DNA from: Ceratotherium simum simum
Taxonomy: Eukaryota > Chordata > Mammalia > Perissodactyla > Rhinocerotidae
NCBI RefSeq assembly: GCF_000283155.1
Contig: NW_004454193.1
Location: 5,893,297-5,957,296, forward strand
Direction of reading: 5' to 3'
Length of the DNA: 64,000 nt
In this document: one piece after another, positions 23,540-34,710 of the stretch
Layout: each line of letters begins with the position of its first letter
How positions within the stretch are numbered: position 1 is the first letter of the stretch
Program-made: the position numbers and the translations under genes
The notes under the pieces: model-generated
Database searches by the model: none
What the model saw: the letters and a program-made list of their open reading frames with translations, nothing else
Told to the model about the DNA's origin: nothing

Positions 23540-26500
23540 TGAAATTCAAACTTGACTTCCAGGTAAAGATGGCAGATTGCACACATGCGTCTACTTTCAC
23601 ACCTGCCCTGGCAGAAAACAATATTTTAAAGGGATGAACCCACAAGGATTTGGAGAAGAAGAGAGGAGACAACAGCAACACAATTTCTTCAGTCAGACCC
23701 TCACATATACGGGAACTAGATTTATAACAGTTCTGGCATTGATTGCAGAACAGTGGGGAAGGATGGAGTGTGGGGGTAAAAACACAACAGAGCATCCAAG
23801 AGATACTGGACAATGCTAAAAGATCTAACCTATGTGTAATTTCCATGCCAGAAAGAAGAGATAAGGATAAATAATATGCAAGAATTTTCTAAAATTAATG
23901 GCAGATACCAAACGACACTCCAAGAATAAGACAAGTTCCAAGACACACAAAGAACACCACACAGAGTAAGTGCTCCCTTCCACAAAGAACCCCCACTCCA
24001 TAGGCATATCATATTCAAACTGCCAAAAACCAGAGACAAAGAGAAAGTTATGACAGCAGCCAGTGCAAAAGACATTCCATATAAAGGAATAAAAATTAAA
24101 GATAAGAATTACAGTAGACTTCTCATAAGAAACTATGCAAGCCAGAAGACAATGGAATGAAGTCTCTGTAGCTGGAAAAAAACAACACAAGTCTGTCAAG
24201 TCAGAATCCGATACCCAGCAAAAATTTATTTCAAAAAGGAAGGAGGAATAAAGACTTTCCTGAACCAAAAGCCAAAAAACAAATCTGAGTGAATTCGTTG
24301 CTGGCAGACCTGCACTATAAGTAATGCCAAAGAAAGTTCTTCAGACAGAAGGAACATAAGAGCAGATGGAAACTTTGAATCTACGTAAAGAAATTAAGAG
24401 CACCAGAAATGGACTAACTAAAGGTAAATAAAGTTCAAAATTAATTTTTTATTATTTTTAATTGCTCTGAAAGATATCTATCTAACACAAAAATAGTAGT
24501 ATTGTGTATTTATAGCCGATGTAAGAGTAAATATGTGGCCGCAATAGGACAAGAATGGGAGGGAGAAATTGGGGATACATTGCTGTTCTTAACTAGACAT
24601 GAGATAGAATATTATTTGAAAGTAGACTTTGCTTAAATAAGATGTACATAGTAAACCCTAAGGTAACTAATAAATCTTTTTCAAAAGAGGTATACATGAT
24701 AATCCAATAGTAATAATACTGAATATATATATACAATATAATCCAATAGAAATAACACTAAATCATAAAAAATGCTCAATTAATCAACAAGAAGGCAAAA
24801 AGAAAGGAAAAAATAAACAAAGGACAACTGGAACAAACGAAAAACAGCTGGTGAGATGGTAGATTTTAATTCAACCGTATCAATAGTCACATGAAATGTA
24901 AACCATGTTAATTAAAAGAGAGATTGTTAGATTAGATAAAAAGCACAACCCAACTCTATGCTGCCTACAAAGATACCACTTTAAATATAATATAAAGACA
25001 TGGAGATGTTAAAAGTAAAAGGATTAGAAAGATATGCCATGTAGACCCTACTGAAAAGGAAGTTGAAGTAGCTTTATAAATACCAAAGTCAGCTTTGGAC
25101 AAGAAACACCACCAGTGATAAAGAGGCTTATTACATAATGACAAGGGATTCAATTCTCCAAGGATACAAAAGCCTTAATGATTTTATGCCTATAAAATCA
25201 ATAGCCTAGAGCAAATGGACAAATTTCTTGAAAAGCACATCTTACCAAAATTAGCACAAGAAAAAATAGAACAATTCAAATAGCTCTATGTTTATTTTCA
25301 AAATTGAATTCATAATTAAAAACCTTTCAACAAAGAAAACCCCAGGCCCAGATGGCTTTACTCAAAAATTCTACCAAAGGTTTAAGGAAAAAACCAATAT
25401 CAGTCTTACACAAACTCTTTGAGAAAACAGAAGGAAATACTTTTCAAGTTGTTTTGTGAGGCCAGCATAACCCTGATACCAAAACCTGACAAAACAGTAC
25501 AAGAAAAGAAAATTATAGATCAATATCCTGCATGAATAAATATACAAAGTTCTCAATAAAATATTAAAAAATAAAATTTAGCATTATATGCAAAGGACAG
25601 GACTGCAAGGTTGATTTTACATGATGAATCAATAGTCGTAATTCAGCATTAGAAGAATGAAAGAGAAACAAAATAACATCTCAATTGATACAAAAACATT
25701 TTTGACAAAATTTCACACCCATTCTTGAAAAAAGCTCTCACAAGACTAGGACAAGAAAGGGATTTCATCAACCTGATAATGGGCATATACAAAAAAACAA
25801 CAGTTAATGTCATACTTAATGGAGAAATATTGAATGCCTCTTAGTTCAGGAACAAGCTATCCATTCTCTCCACGTCTAGTCAACAATATACTGGAGGTCT
25901 TAGCTAGTACAAGAATGTAAGAAAAAAATAAAGGTATACAAATTAAAAAGAAAGAAGCCAAATTTTTTTTTTATAGTTGACACGATTGTATATATAAAAC
26001 ATCCCAAGGAATCTACTCAAAAAAAATACTACAACTGAAAAGTGAATTTGGCAAAGTCATAGGAATCAAGGTTAACATACAAAATTTAATTATATTTCAA
26101 TTTTTTACCAGCAAACAATTACAAAATGAAATTAAAAATCAATTCATTTACAATTGCAGGAAAAACATAAACTACTGAAAAATAAATTTAAGAAGAGATA
26201 TATAAGACTTGTATTCTGAAAACTAATATATATTGCAGAAAGATATTTTAAAAATCTTAAACCATTTAGGGAATGGAAAAATTAACATTGCTGAAGTGTC
26301 AGTTCTCCCCAAATTGATATATAGATTCAAGGTAATCTCAATCAAAATTCCATGAGGCTTTTAGTAGAAATTAATAAGCTGATTATAAAGGTATATGAAA
26401 ATGCAAAAGATGAAGAATAGTAAAAATAACCTTAAAAAGAAGAAGAAATTTGGAAGACTTTTACTACCTGCTTTCAAGACTTACAATAAAACCCCAATAA

Positions 26501-27470
26501 TTAAGACACTGTGCTATTTGCCTAAAGATAGATAAACAAGTCAACAAAACAGAATAAAGCCCTGAAATAGATCCGCACATATATGGTCAATTGATTTTCA
26601 ACAAAGGCACACATACCCAATGGGAAAGGAAAGTTTTTGCAACAAATGATGCTAGAACAGTTGTATATCCACATTGACAAAAAAGAAATAATGAAAAAAC
26701 CCATGACCCCTACCTCTCATCATACACAAAAATTAGATTGAGATAGGGGGCCTTAATGTAAAATCTGACACTATGAAGCTTCAATGTTTTCTCAAAGAAA
26801 ACATAGGAGAATATCTGCATGATCTTATGGTTGACCAAGATTTCTTTGATAAGATACAAAAAACACTAGTCATAAAATAATCATAAATTGGACATAATCA
26901 AAATTTAAAATTTCTGCTTATCAAACAATACCATTAAAAAATGGAAAGATGAGACACAGACTGGGAGAAATATTTGCAAAGCCTATTTCTGACAAAGGAC
27001 TTGTTGTCTAGAATATACAAGAACTTCTATAAATCAATAATAAAAAGACAACTCAGTGGCCTAAAACTGGGAACAACTGAATGACTGTCAATAAGTGAAT
27101 TTATAAACAAACGGTGGTATACCCCTACAATGGAATACTGTTGGTAGTTAAGAGCAATAAATTTCCGCATGAATCTCAAAGACATTATTTTGAGCAAAAG
27201 AAGCCAGACACGAAAGAATGCTACTGTATGATGCCCTATTCGAGTTCCAGAACAGGTAAATCTAATCTATGATGAACGAAAGAAGAAAAGTGATTACTTC
27301 CTGGAGGACGGCTGACGGCAAAGGTGTACGAGGGAACTTTCTGGGGTGATGGAAATGTTCCACAGTTTGGCATACAGTTATGTGGATGTATTCATTTCTT
27401 AAAGCTGCATTGAAAATCTGTGCACGTCATTGTGTATAAATTATACCTTGGTTTAAAAAAAGAGTAATTC
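23540..27470 (+). pseudogene. Decayed L1 LINE, sense strand, internally deleted
   Basis: An L1 of about 3.9 kb running 5' to 3'. 23540-24430 matches L1M-type 5' sequence ('caagccagaagacaatgg', 'agaaagttcttcagacagaa'). 24880-25140 matches the start of ORF2 ('tatgctgcctacaaagatac'). In 25336-25386 the reverse-transcriptase block [17 protein letters not shown] is readable, and at 25461-25496 ASITLIPKPDKT, the RT hallmark that follows it. 27050-27450 is ORF2 end and 3' UTR ('acaatggaatactgttggta', 'aaattataccttggtt'). A full L1 is about 6 kb, so internal segments are missing, and frequent stops and frameshifts make it inactive. It stands in the opposite orientation to the L1 at the window start. 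Confidence 0.85.
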
Positions 27471-27745
27471 AAAGAAAACCCACCTTAATGGTAAGTGAGT
27501 GAAGCAAGTCACAAGAATATGATTCCATTTCCATAACATCCAAAAACTGCTAAAGTGAAACAACCTATTTCTCTTCTAGAAGTTATTTCCTAAGTAATCT
27601 GCCACAGGAGTTGAAAGTGGTTGCCTCTGGGGAGGGGGGAACCGTGACTGCTATCTGTCTTCATAAAACTTAGGACTATTTGACACTTCAAAAATCTGTG
27701 CATAGGTAACTTCCGTAAAAATAAAGACCAAAAGAAATCATACCG
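27471..27745 (+). mobile_element. Second L1 3'-end fragment
   Basis: 'caagtcacaagaatatgatt', 'gaaagtggttgcctctgggg' and a terminal 'aaaataaagaccaaaag' are typical of an L1ME/L1MC-like 3' end. It directly follows the previous L1 tail, so it may be a separate older insertion. Confidence 0.5.
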
Positions 27746-27779
27746 ATTTGCAGGTTGGCGATATTTTAGCTTCGACAGA

Positions 27780-28560
27780 GAATTGTTGAAATTCATTTCA
27801 AATGGGAAATTATTTCCGATGGGTGAGTCTGGCAGAAACTTCAGGCCGTTAAGGCCAGGAGACGGAGTCCATTCACTGTTGGTTGTATAATACCGGCCAC
27901 CTTGTTACTAGTCAAGCATAAAAGATGGGGGGCTTGGGGGGTACTCAGCACATCAAGGGTGACAATGCACTGGAAAAGTCTGCATTAAATTACAGTAAGG
28001 GAGCAGAATTGTGACAGAAACCCGATCTGTACTCCCTAATTACAAAGTCTCACTTTCACCAAACTGACACAAATAGGAAGTCAAATTAAATATTGTCTAA
28101 TTAACCAGCATACACAAGACTTCAAGACCAGCGACTAGGTACTATTCAGTCAAGTAAATGAAACACAAGGACTTGCAAATTCTCAGCCAACCCAGATCTG
28201 CCATCCCGGCCCGCCGACTGCTACAAGGTTAGGCCATTTTGTTTTCACACATCTGTCCTTTCGGGGCCCTGCTTGTAATATTTACAGAAAAAGGCAATGC
28301 TGGTAAACAGTTTCACACAATGAGGTGTGAGAGCTGATAGGGTCCTATTCAGGCTCTGAACTCCCCTGATGAGCTGCCAAAAGTTGTTATGAATGGCCCG
28401 GCTGACAGGGTGATGACGGATAAAGGAAAAACAAACAGCTCGAGCAATTCGTGAAAACACACAGCACCAAGACAACTCAGGGTGGCGAGTGACAGTTAAG
28501 ATAATGGAATTCTGGAAGCTTTTCTTAAGGGGTCCTCTCATACAATTATTCTGTTAATAG
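27780..28560. promoter_or_regulatory. Repeat-poor block, candidate conserved non-coding element
   Basis: No transposon text in nearly 800 bp between an L1 and unassigned sequence, with several TAATTA/AATTA homeodomain-type cores ('cctaattacaaagtc', 'tgtctaattaaccag', 'gcattaaattacag') and retained CpGs. A 98-codon minus-strand frame (28245-28541) has no recognisable domain and no splice context, and I read it as chance. Function is inference only. Confidence 0.3.
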
Positions 28561-29234
28561 ATTCTCCCTTAATGTAGCTGGATCTTCAATTTTTTTCCAC
28601 CAAAAAATATTTATGTTGATTGCAGGCAGAGAGGTAGTGGCCTTGTACTTTTATAGAGTGGTCAGTTTTCATACAATTTCCTCTTTCTAGAGCAGGATGA
28701 ATTTTAATTGAGGCCTGTGCCTGCCGTTTAGAGAAATAAAACATCCTATTTCCATTTCTATTACTAGAACCATTTCAAAGCATTCTTCTCTCATTTCTTT
28801 CATTTATAAACCATTTGCTGCAAGCCTTTGATTAGAAAATAAATATTGGTTTACACACTCAACTGCTAATATTTTAAAGGAGGACAATTTAAATGTGGTT
28901 GAAGACAATTTCCAATTCACATAGCCTATTTTGGGTTCATTTCCTTAAATCAGGCGTGACCAAGCAAGAAAGTACCAATTTGTCAATGTTTTGCCTTTGT
29001 ACCCAATGGTTTTTCATGAAGTACATTGTGGTTTCTGTAACAATGGCCTATTTCTCAATTCATGTTTTAGAAAGCAGATTTATAAAGACATGTATAAAGC
29101 ACATATATGAGTGTACATAAATACTTAATCAGATCATGTGCCCAGAGAAAGAGAAGGAAGGAAGAAGAAAGGAGGCAGAAGAAAGCAGATATGGGGGAAA
29201 ATGTCCAGGAATTGGGTATTTTAGGGCCTGGCTA
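28561..29234. other. Unassigned sequence with purine-rich patch
   Basis: A GA-rich low-complexity tract lies at about 29143-29190. Otherwise nothing recognised. Confidence 0.5.
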
Positions 29235-29390
29235 CCGTGAGGTCTGAGGAAGGGCAGCTTGTTAGGAATGCAGAATCTCAGTCCTGCCCTAGCTACCCCC
29301 GGCCCACAACCGAAAATCAGAATTTGCCTTCTAACAAGCTCGCCTGGTGATTCACATGCACATCAAGGTTTTGAGAAGCTCTGTCGTTAG
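29235..29390 (+). mobile_element. MER5A-like hAT DNA transposon
   Basis: 'gttaggaatgcagaatctca', then 'gaatttgccttctaacaagc' and 'tggtgattcacatgcacat', in the MER5A sense order. Confidence 0.75.
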
Positions 29391-29614
29391 ATGACTGAGT
29401 TTTCCTTAATAGTTTAAGTTTTATAGCTGTAGAAGCTGACAAAGTATGATGATCTATGTTTTACAAAAAGTTTAAAAATCACAAATTATTTAAAGCTACC
29501 TCAAAGTAGTTTAGTGTCTTCATTCCAATTTCTTATTGTCTTCCCCTCCCCCTGGAGAAGTCTTCAAGTGTCCTTGAGTCCATCAAGCTTTCTAGAGAGG
29601 TCCATCCCTTCATG

Positions 29615-29700
29615 AATCACTTTCTTTTTACCCCAAATATTCATAACCTCATCCAGCACATTTCTGAGTGGTAGGCATGGTGCTAGAGACTGGATTTTAA
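29615..29700 (-). repeat. Probable L2 3' end (antisense)
   Basis: 'tgagtggtaggcatggtgct' followed by 'agagactgg' is a decayed antisense L2 terminus. Confidence 0.45.
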
Positions 29701-29771
29701 AAATTCAGTTACTGTAGTGAACTTTATAGCTTCTCTAACAGTAATAAAGACATTTTTAAAAATCATATCTT

Positions 29772-30046
29772 GGGCTGGCCTGGTGGCATAGCGGTTAAGT
29801 GTGCGCGCCCCGCTTTGGCGGCCCAGGATTCGCAGGTTCGGATCCCGGGCGCACACCGACACACTGCTTGTCAAGCCATGCTGTGGTGGCGTCCCATATA
29901 AAGTAGAGGAAGATGGGCACAGATGTTAGCTCAAGGCAAGTCTTCCTCAGCAAAAAAGAGGAGGATTGGCATCAGATGTTATCTCAGGGCTGATCTTCCT
30001 CACACACACACACACAAAAAAATTAAAAACAAATAATAATAAATAT
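29772..30046 (+). mobile_element. ERE-type SINE, well preserved
   Basis: Head 'gggctggcctggtggcata' with an A box ('tagcggttaagtg') and an intact B box 'ggttcggatccc', body 'cccatataaagtagagg', and a CA plus A-rich tail. Flanked by AAAAATCATATCTT (29758-29771) and AAAAATAGTATCTT (30047-30060). The B box and retained CpGs suggest one of the younger copies here. Confidence 0.95.
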
Positions 30047-30174
30047 AAAAATAGTATCTTGATTACAGTATCAACTGTTTAGCTGCTACAATGCAGGCGC
30101 CCTGAGGTGAAGGATTAGCTGCCCTAGAGAATCTCGCTCAGAATGACACTGACTTTATAAAGTCATACACAGCT

Positions 30175-30480
30175 CTTTGCCTGGGCTAGCTGGGCTTCAA
30201 GACCCTGCCCAGGGGCTGCTCCAATGGAAGACCTTCCTGACTCTCCCATGCCCAATCCGGCTGAACCAGGGGGCCTTCTTTGGCAATTCCATGGCACTCC
30301 ATGCTTGTCTCTACAAAGTGTAGTGTCTATTGTGCTCTGTTATAATTGTTGACTTGTCAGATTCAATGCCAAGATGGAGAGCTCCTTCTGGGCAAGGGCA
30401 CTGGTTTTATTGATCTTTCTTTTTTCAATACCTGGAAATATTATAAATGACCAATGAATGAACACATGAATGAATGTCCC
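30175..30480 (+). repeat. L2 LINE 3' region
   Basis: 'gaagaccttcctgactctcc', 'actccatgcttgtctctaca', 'gcaagggcactggttttatt' and an ending in 'gaatgaacacatgaatgaat' follow the sense L2 3' order. Confidence 0.7.
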
Positions 30481-31202
30481 GTATAAATCACCAAATCCTT
30501 GTGAATAACTAGATACAAACCTGATATAATCCGTGGTGGGCAGCACAACCACCTTTCTGGCCCCACCAAATGACCAGTATGATACTCTTTGGAGTCGTAT
30601 AGAAGCTCTAGGGGAATTACAATTTTATAAGCCCAGGACCACATTGATCTTACACATGATTTCTCTGATCCAGAGCTCTGACTCCTTCCTTTACCCCCCC
30701 TCAGCCATCTGGTGTATTCCCTGGTCAAAAGATGGATCCAGCCTGTGAGTGTAGATGAGTGGCTCAGGTCAAACCATCTACTCTTTGGAAAAAGCAGAGT
30801 GAGTCACTGGTCACCATCCCCCAAGGGAAGTTATTTTGTTTCCTAAGTTACACCTAATTTGGTAAGTTAGGCAATTGGTAAAAAAAAAAAAAAAGTTGGG
30901 GGGAATAAATATCATTTGGACATCCATTAATCCACCACCAACTTGCTTCCTCTCACCAACAAATGCAGGCCGGTGAGGAGGAAGAAGACAAGGAAAATCA
31001 CAGTGTCATGTCCCACGCCAGCATAATCTAGGGACACTAAAACGTTGCCCTGTGGACTTTAGCCCTCCTCCGTGTCCTAACCAGAGAGAGAATATTAGAA
31101 ATGGTAAAGGGTACTTTGTTGCCATAGAGCTGCGTGGGAGTTCTAGATCAGCATCTGTGAAATCATAACCAGGCAACTTATTTTCTCTTGGACTCAATGT
31201 AT
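30481..31202. other. Unassigned sequence
   Basis: Contains an A14 run at about 30880-30894 followed by a G run. No gene or repeat recognised. Confidence 0.5.
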
Positions 31203-31600
31203 TAGTCAGGATAGGCTGGGCTATGCTTCAGTAACAAATAAATCTCAAAATATCACTGGTTAAATACAATACATGTTTATTTTACTCGCATAAAGTCCTC
31301 TGTGAATTGGGTGATTCTCCAGGGTGGCTCTCCTCCATGTGATGACTCAGCAACCCAGGCTGACTCTATTTGGTGATATTGCTGGCTCAATACACAGCTC
31401 CCAGGTTGCCATGGCAGGGGAGGAGAAAGCGTGGAGCACTCACACCCACTCTTCTATGCTCCCTCTAGAAGTAACACATTCCATTTCCATTCACTACTGG
31501 CTAGAGCTATCCATGTGGTCCCAAGCTAACTACCGGGGAGTTGGGTCTTTACAAAATTACAGTCCCACTTTGTTCTTGCTCAACACAAAGAATTGTCCCT
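31203..31600 (-). repeat. LTR-like repeat, antisense (copy 3 of 3)
   Basis: Opens 'tagtcaggataggctgggct', then 'tcagtaacaaataaatctca' and 'acatgtttattttactcgc'. Same family as 9873 and 16680. Best preserved opening of the three. Confidence 0.6.
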
Positions 31601-31604
31601 GACA

Positions 31605-31742
31605 CATTCAATGTCCTCACCTGTAAAATGAGGATAATATCTAGCTTGCAGTGTGGCTTCAAAGGTTAAATAATTATGCATGTAAAGGGCCTAACGCATA
31701 GTAGACACTCAACAAATGGTGGGTGGTTATTTTCATTGAAGC
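31605..31742 (+). repeat. MIR SINE 3' part
   Basis: 'tcctcacctgtaaaatgagg', 'taaagggcctaacgcatagt', 'agacactcaacaaatggtgg'. Confidence 0.85.
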
Positions 31743-33469
31743 CAATAGCTCCCCGTTTGTTGGGCTGTTGGAGAGGCTTGTTAAGTTGTGGGGACACCAG
31801 GTCTTGAGGGAGTGAAGCACTGCAATGGTGTGAGCAAGTATGCCCATCGGCGTGTCTATTTATTAGAGGAAGAAATCTTGGCCCTGGGGTATGACACTCA
31901 GGGTGTCATGGGACAGTGGGAATCTGCTCAGAAGACCTGGTCACCACACCCAAGCAGTCACATCCCAATGAGACACTTGGACAGAGGTACATTATAATAC
32001 TTTCTTGGACTTATACCAGCAGCCAACAAAACCCAGCAAATTCCAACAATACTTCACACGAACAATGAACTCACTTAACTTTTTTGATGGTGATGGTGTT
32101 TATTCATTTATTTTTTGTATATCCCTCTAATTTGTTTTGCTATCGTATGTTTAACTACCGCATGATAAAGTTGCCCTTAGTTTGGTTACATATGTTCAAT
32201 TTATGTATAATTTGTGGGTCAGACAATATATTTCTAAATGTGATGTGATTAATTTTTAACTCCTGGGCTCCAGGGAGGAAAGACAAAGAATCAGGAATAT
32301 ATGTAATCCTGGAACTAGGTAATATAATCATATTACATTAGCGTGTCCTAGTTTCCTGGCTGCATGTTCCATGTCATCTTATGCAGTAAGCCAGTAAATA
32401 CAGTGCGCACCCACTCCCCAACCCAATCACATTTGTCCGGTTGAACTGAGTGGGGCGCTGTGCCCAGCACTCTGCAGAGGCAGCTACGCACTATCTTCTA
32501 GAAGCTGATGCTCTCAGAAACTTATTATCCACTGCTGCACAGCATACATTTTTTCAGTGACTGCAAAAAAGTGGGATTAAAATACAAAACTCTTTTAGGT
32601 TAATCTCGTATCTTCCCTTAAGAGTCTCATTAATGACACAAATACTCCCTTTGAAGAATTCTATATTTTCAGTTGTGGCTTTCTACTAGGAATAATTTTT
32701 AATAAGAACATATAAATTTTGCATCGTGTCTTTATCAGAATAACTTAGCTAAGTAAGTTAGACCATTTATTTCAATTATTTTCTCTAAATAAAAGAACAA
32801 TAATCACAAAATAATAATCAAATATACAGATTCTCCAGTAGCTCCCCTAACCTAAGGATAGACAAAGCATTTCTCATATTTCTTACTTCATTTGATTTAA
32901 CTTCAATTTGTTCTTAGAAAGAGACGACCAGGACCACCAAGGCTTCTTTAGAAAGATAAGCCGTCTTCACCATTCAACACAGGCTCCAGTGACCTCTTTC
33001 TGCAACATTCCATCTGCCCCGGTTAGGCCTCCACATAACAGAGTGATTGCAGAGCCATTTCACAGTGTGGTCATTTGAAAACTGGTTTTTAGGGAATAAT
33101 TATCATCTCTTAGGGCCCTTCAGGACACCCCAGAAAATTGTTCAGCTGTTCCAACAGCTCAGCATGTCACCTAACTCCAAGGAACCCCCTAGTATGCCCA
33201 CCGTGTGTTAAAAGCAGGTGCCATTGGTCTGATTCTCAGTGCTGTGTCACATTTATGATACAGCCAATCATTTAAATCCCCTTTGACATCTTACAGCAGC
33301 CTCTGACACACTGCCAACATAAAATGACATACTGAAAATGATAATATTTAAAACTGTGATAATATCAGACCTAAATAACCAGCATGTAATAACACTTTCA
33401 AATGCTAAAATGGAATGATAATAATTACTTTGTCCCATTCTGAAAATGCATTCTTCTCAGAATAACGAT
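31743..33469. other. Unassigned stretch
   Basis: No gene, RNA or repeat recognised in 1.7 kb. Mostly AT-rich and repeat-poor; part of it could be conserved non-coding DNA, but nothing specific supports that. Confidence 0.45.
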
Positions 33470-33692
33470 AACCAGAAATAATAATAGCCACTAACATGCT
33501 TCATACCTGCTATGTACAGACATTGTTGAAAACCCTTATATAGATTCTCTCACATCCTCCTCTCAACAGCCCTCTGAAGTAGGTACTATTAATATCCCCA
33601 TTTTATAGACGAGAAAACCAAGGGCCAGAGAGATGAAATAACTTGCCCAAGGTCCCACAGCTGGTAAGTGGCAGTAAGCTCCATTAAGAACC
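33470..33692 (-). repeat. MIR SINE (antisense)
   Basis: 'gtaggtactattaatatccc', 'attttatagacgagaaaacc', 'aacttgcccaaggtcccaca', 'gctggtaagtggcag', in antisense MIR order. Confidence 0.9.
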
Positions 33693-33819
33693 TTGCTACA
33701 TACACCTCATTTGACAGGAATCTAGAATCTAGAAATTTCAGTGGGCCTTTTAAAACTCACCCCATTATTAAATTATTATCTCTGTCATACACAGCCACAT
33801 CAGAAACACAGAACGTGTA

Positions 33820-33955
33820 AATAGTATGCTCGGCTTGCTGCGTGAGGGTCATCTGGCCAATGACTCAACTTCTATCAGCCTCCATTTCTTTACCTCTAAA
33901 ACAGAGGTCATGATAGCATCCTTATTACAAAAATTGTTGTGAGGCTTCAACACCG
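33820..33955 (+). repeat. MIR SINE
   Basis: 'gccaatgactcaacttctat', 'tttctttacctctaaaacag' and 'aaattgttgtgaggcttca' match decayed sense MIR. Confidence 0.65.
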
Positions 33956-33956
33956 T

Positions 33957-34314
33957 TATGAGGTGAATTGTGTCTCCCTCTCCTCTACCCAAAATTCATA
34001 TGTTGAAGCCCTAATCTCTAGGACCTCAGAATGTGACTGTATTTGGAGATAGGGTCTTTAAAGAGGTGATTAAGTAAAACGAGACCATTAGGATGGGCCC
34101 TAATCCAATTTGACCTCTGTCCTTATAAGAAGAGGAAATTTGGACACACAAAGAGGCACCAGGGATGCGCACACACGGAGGAAAGACCCTTTGAGGACAC
34201 AGGAAGAAGGAGGCCATCTGCTAGCCAAGGAGAGAGGCCTCAGGAGATACCAAACCTGCCGACACCTTGATCTTGGACTTCTAGCCTCCAGAAATGTGAG
34301 AAAATAAATTCCTT
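33957..34314 (+). mobile_element. MLT1 (ERVL-MaLR) LTR, left part
   Basis: A well-preserved ancient LTR: 'aaattcatatgttgaagccc', 'cagaatgtgactgtatttgg', 'ccttataagaagaggaaatt', 'gacaccttgatcttggactt', 'gagaaaataaattcc' (AATAAA is the LTR polyadenylation signal). It is interrupted at 34314 by an ERE SINE and resumes at 34571. No viral gene is present. Confidence 0.9.
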
Positions 34315-34570
34315 GGGAACCGCCTGGTGGCGCAAGCAGTTAAGTGTGCACACTCTGCTGAGGCCGCCAGGGCTTCACTGGTTCGGATCCCGGGCACGCA
34401 CCGACGCACCGCTTGTCGAGCCATGCTGTGGCGGCGTCCCATATAAAGTGGAGGAAGATGGGCACGGATGTTAGCCCAGGGCCAGTCTTCCTCAGCAAAA
34501 AAAGGAGGATTGGCATTGGACGTTGCTCAGGGCTGGTCTTCCTCACACACACACACACACACACAGACAA
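34315..34570 (+). mobile_element. ERE-type SINE nested in MLT1
   Basis: Head 'ggaaccgcctggtggcgca', A box 'agcagttaagtg', B box 'ggttcggatccc', body 'tataaagtggaggaagatgg', and a (CA)n tail at 34543-34565. Target-site duplication AAATAAATTCCT (34302-34313) and AAAGAAATTCCT (34571-34582). The duplicated block begins inside this SINE at 34422. Confidence 0.95.
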
Positions 34571-34645
34571 AAAGAAATTCCTGTTGTTGAAACCACCCAG
34601 TTTGTGGTATTGTGTTATGGCAGCCTAGAAAACTAATATAAATAC
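34571..34645 (+). mobile_element. MLT1 LTR, right part
   Basis: Continues the split LTR: 'acccagtttgtggtattgtg', 'ttatggcagcctagaaaac', 'taatata'. Confidence 0.9.
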
Positions 34646-34654
34646 ATTGAAAAT

Positions 34655-34710
34655 GATTACCAGAGTTACCTGGCAAATAGTAAGTGCTCAATAAATGGTT
34701 TTACTATTAG
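34655..34710 (+). repeat. MIR or L2 3' terminus
   Basis: 'cctggcaaatagtaagtgct' followed by 'caataaatggttttacta', the common MIR/L2 terminal phrase. Second copy at 44468-44523. Confidence 0.65.

Noticed and set aside
23525..24270. 147-codon and overlapping minus-strand frames rich in hydrophobic residues
   Set aside because: They are antisense to a recognisable L1 5' region, and AT-rich antisense L1 often translates to hydrophobic strings.
29772..29860. tRNA-like sequence with A and B boxes
   Set aside because: It is the head of an ERE SINE with body, tail and target-site duplication, not a functional tRNA gene. The same applies to the other ERE copies.
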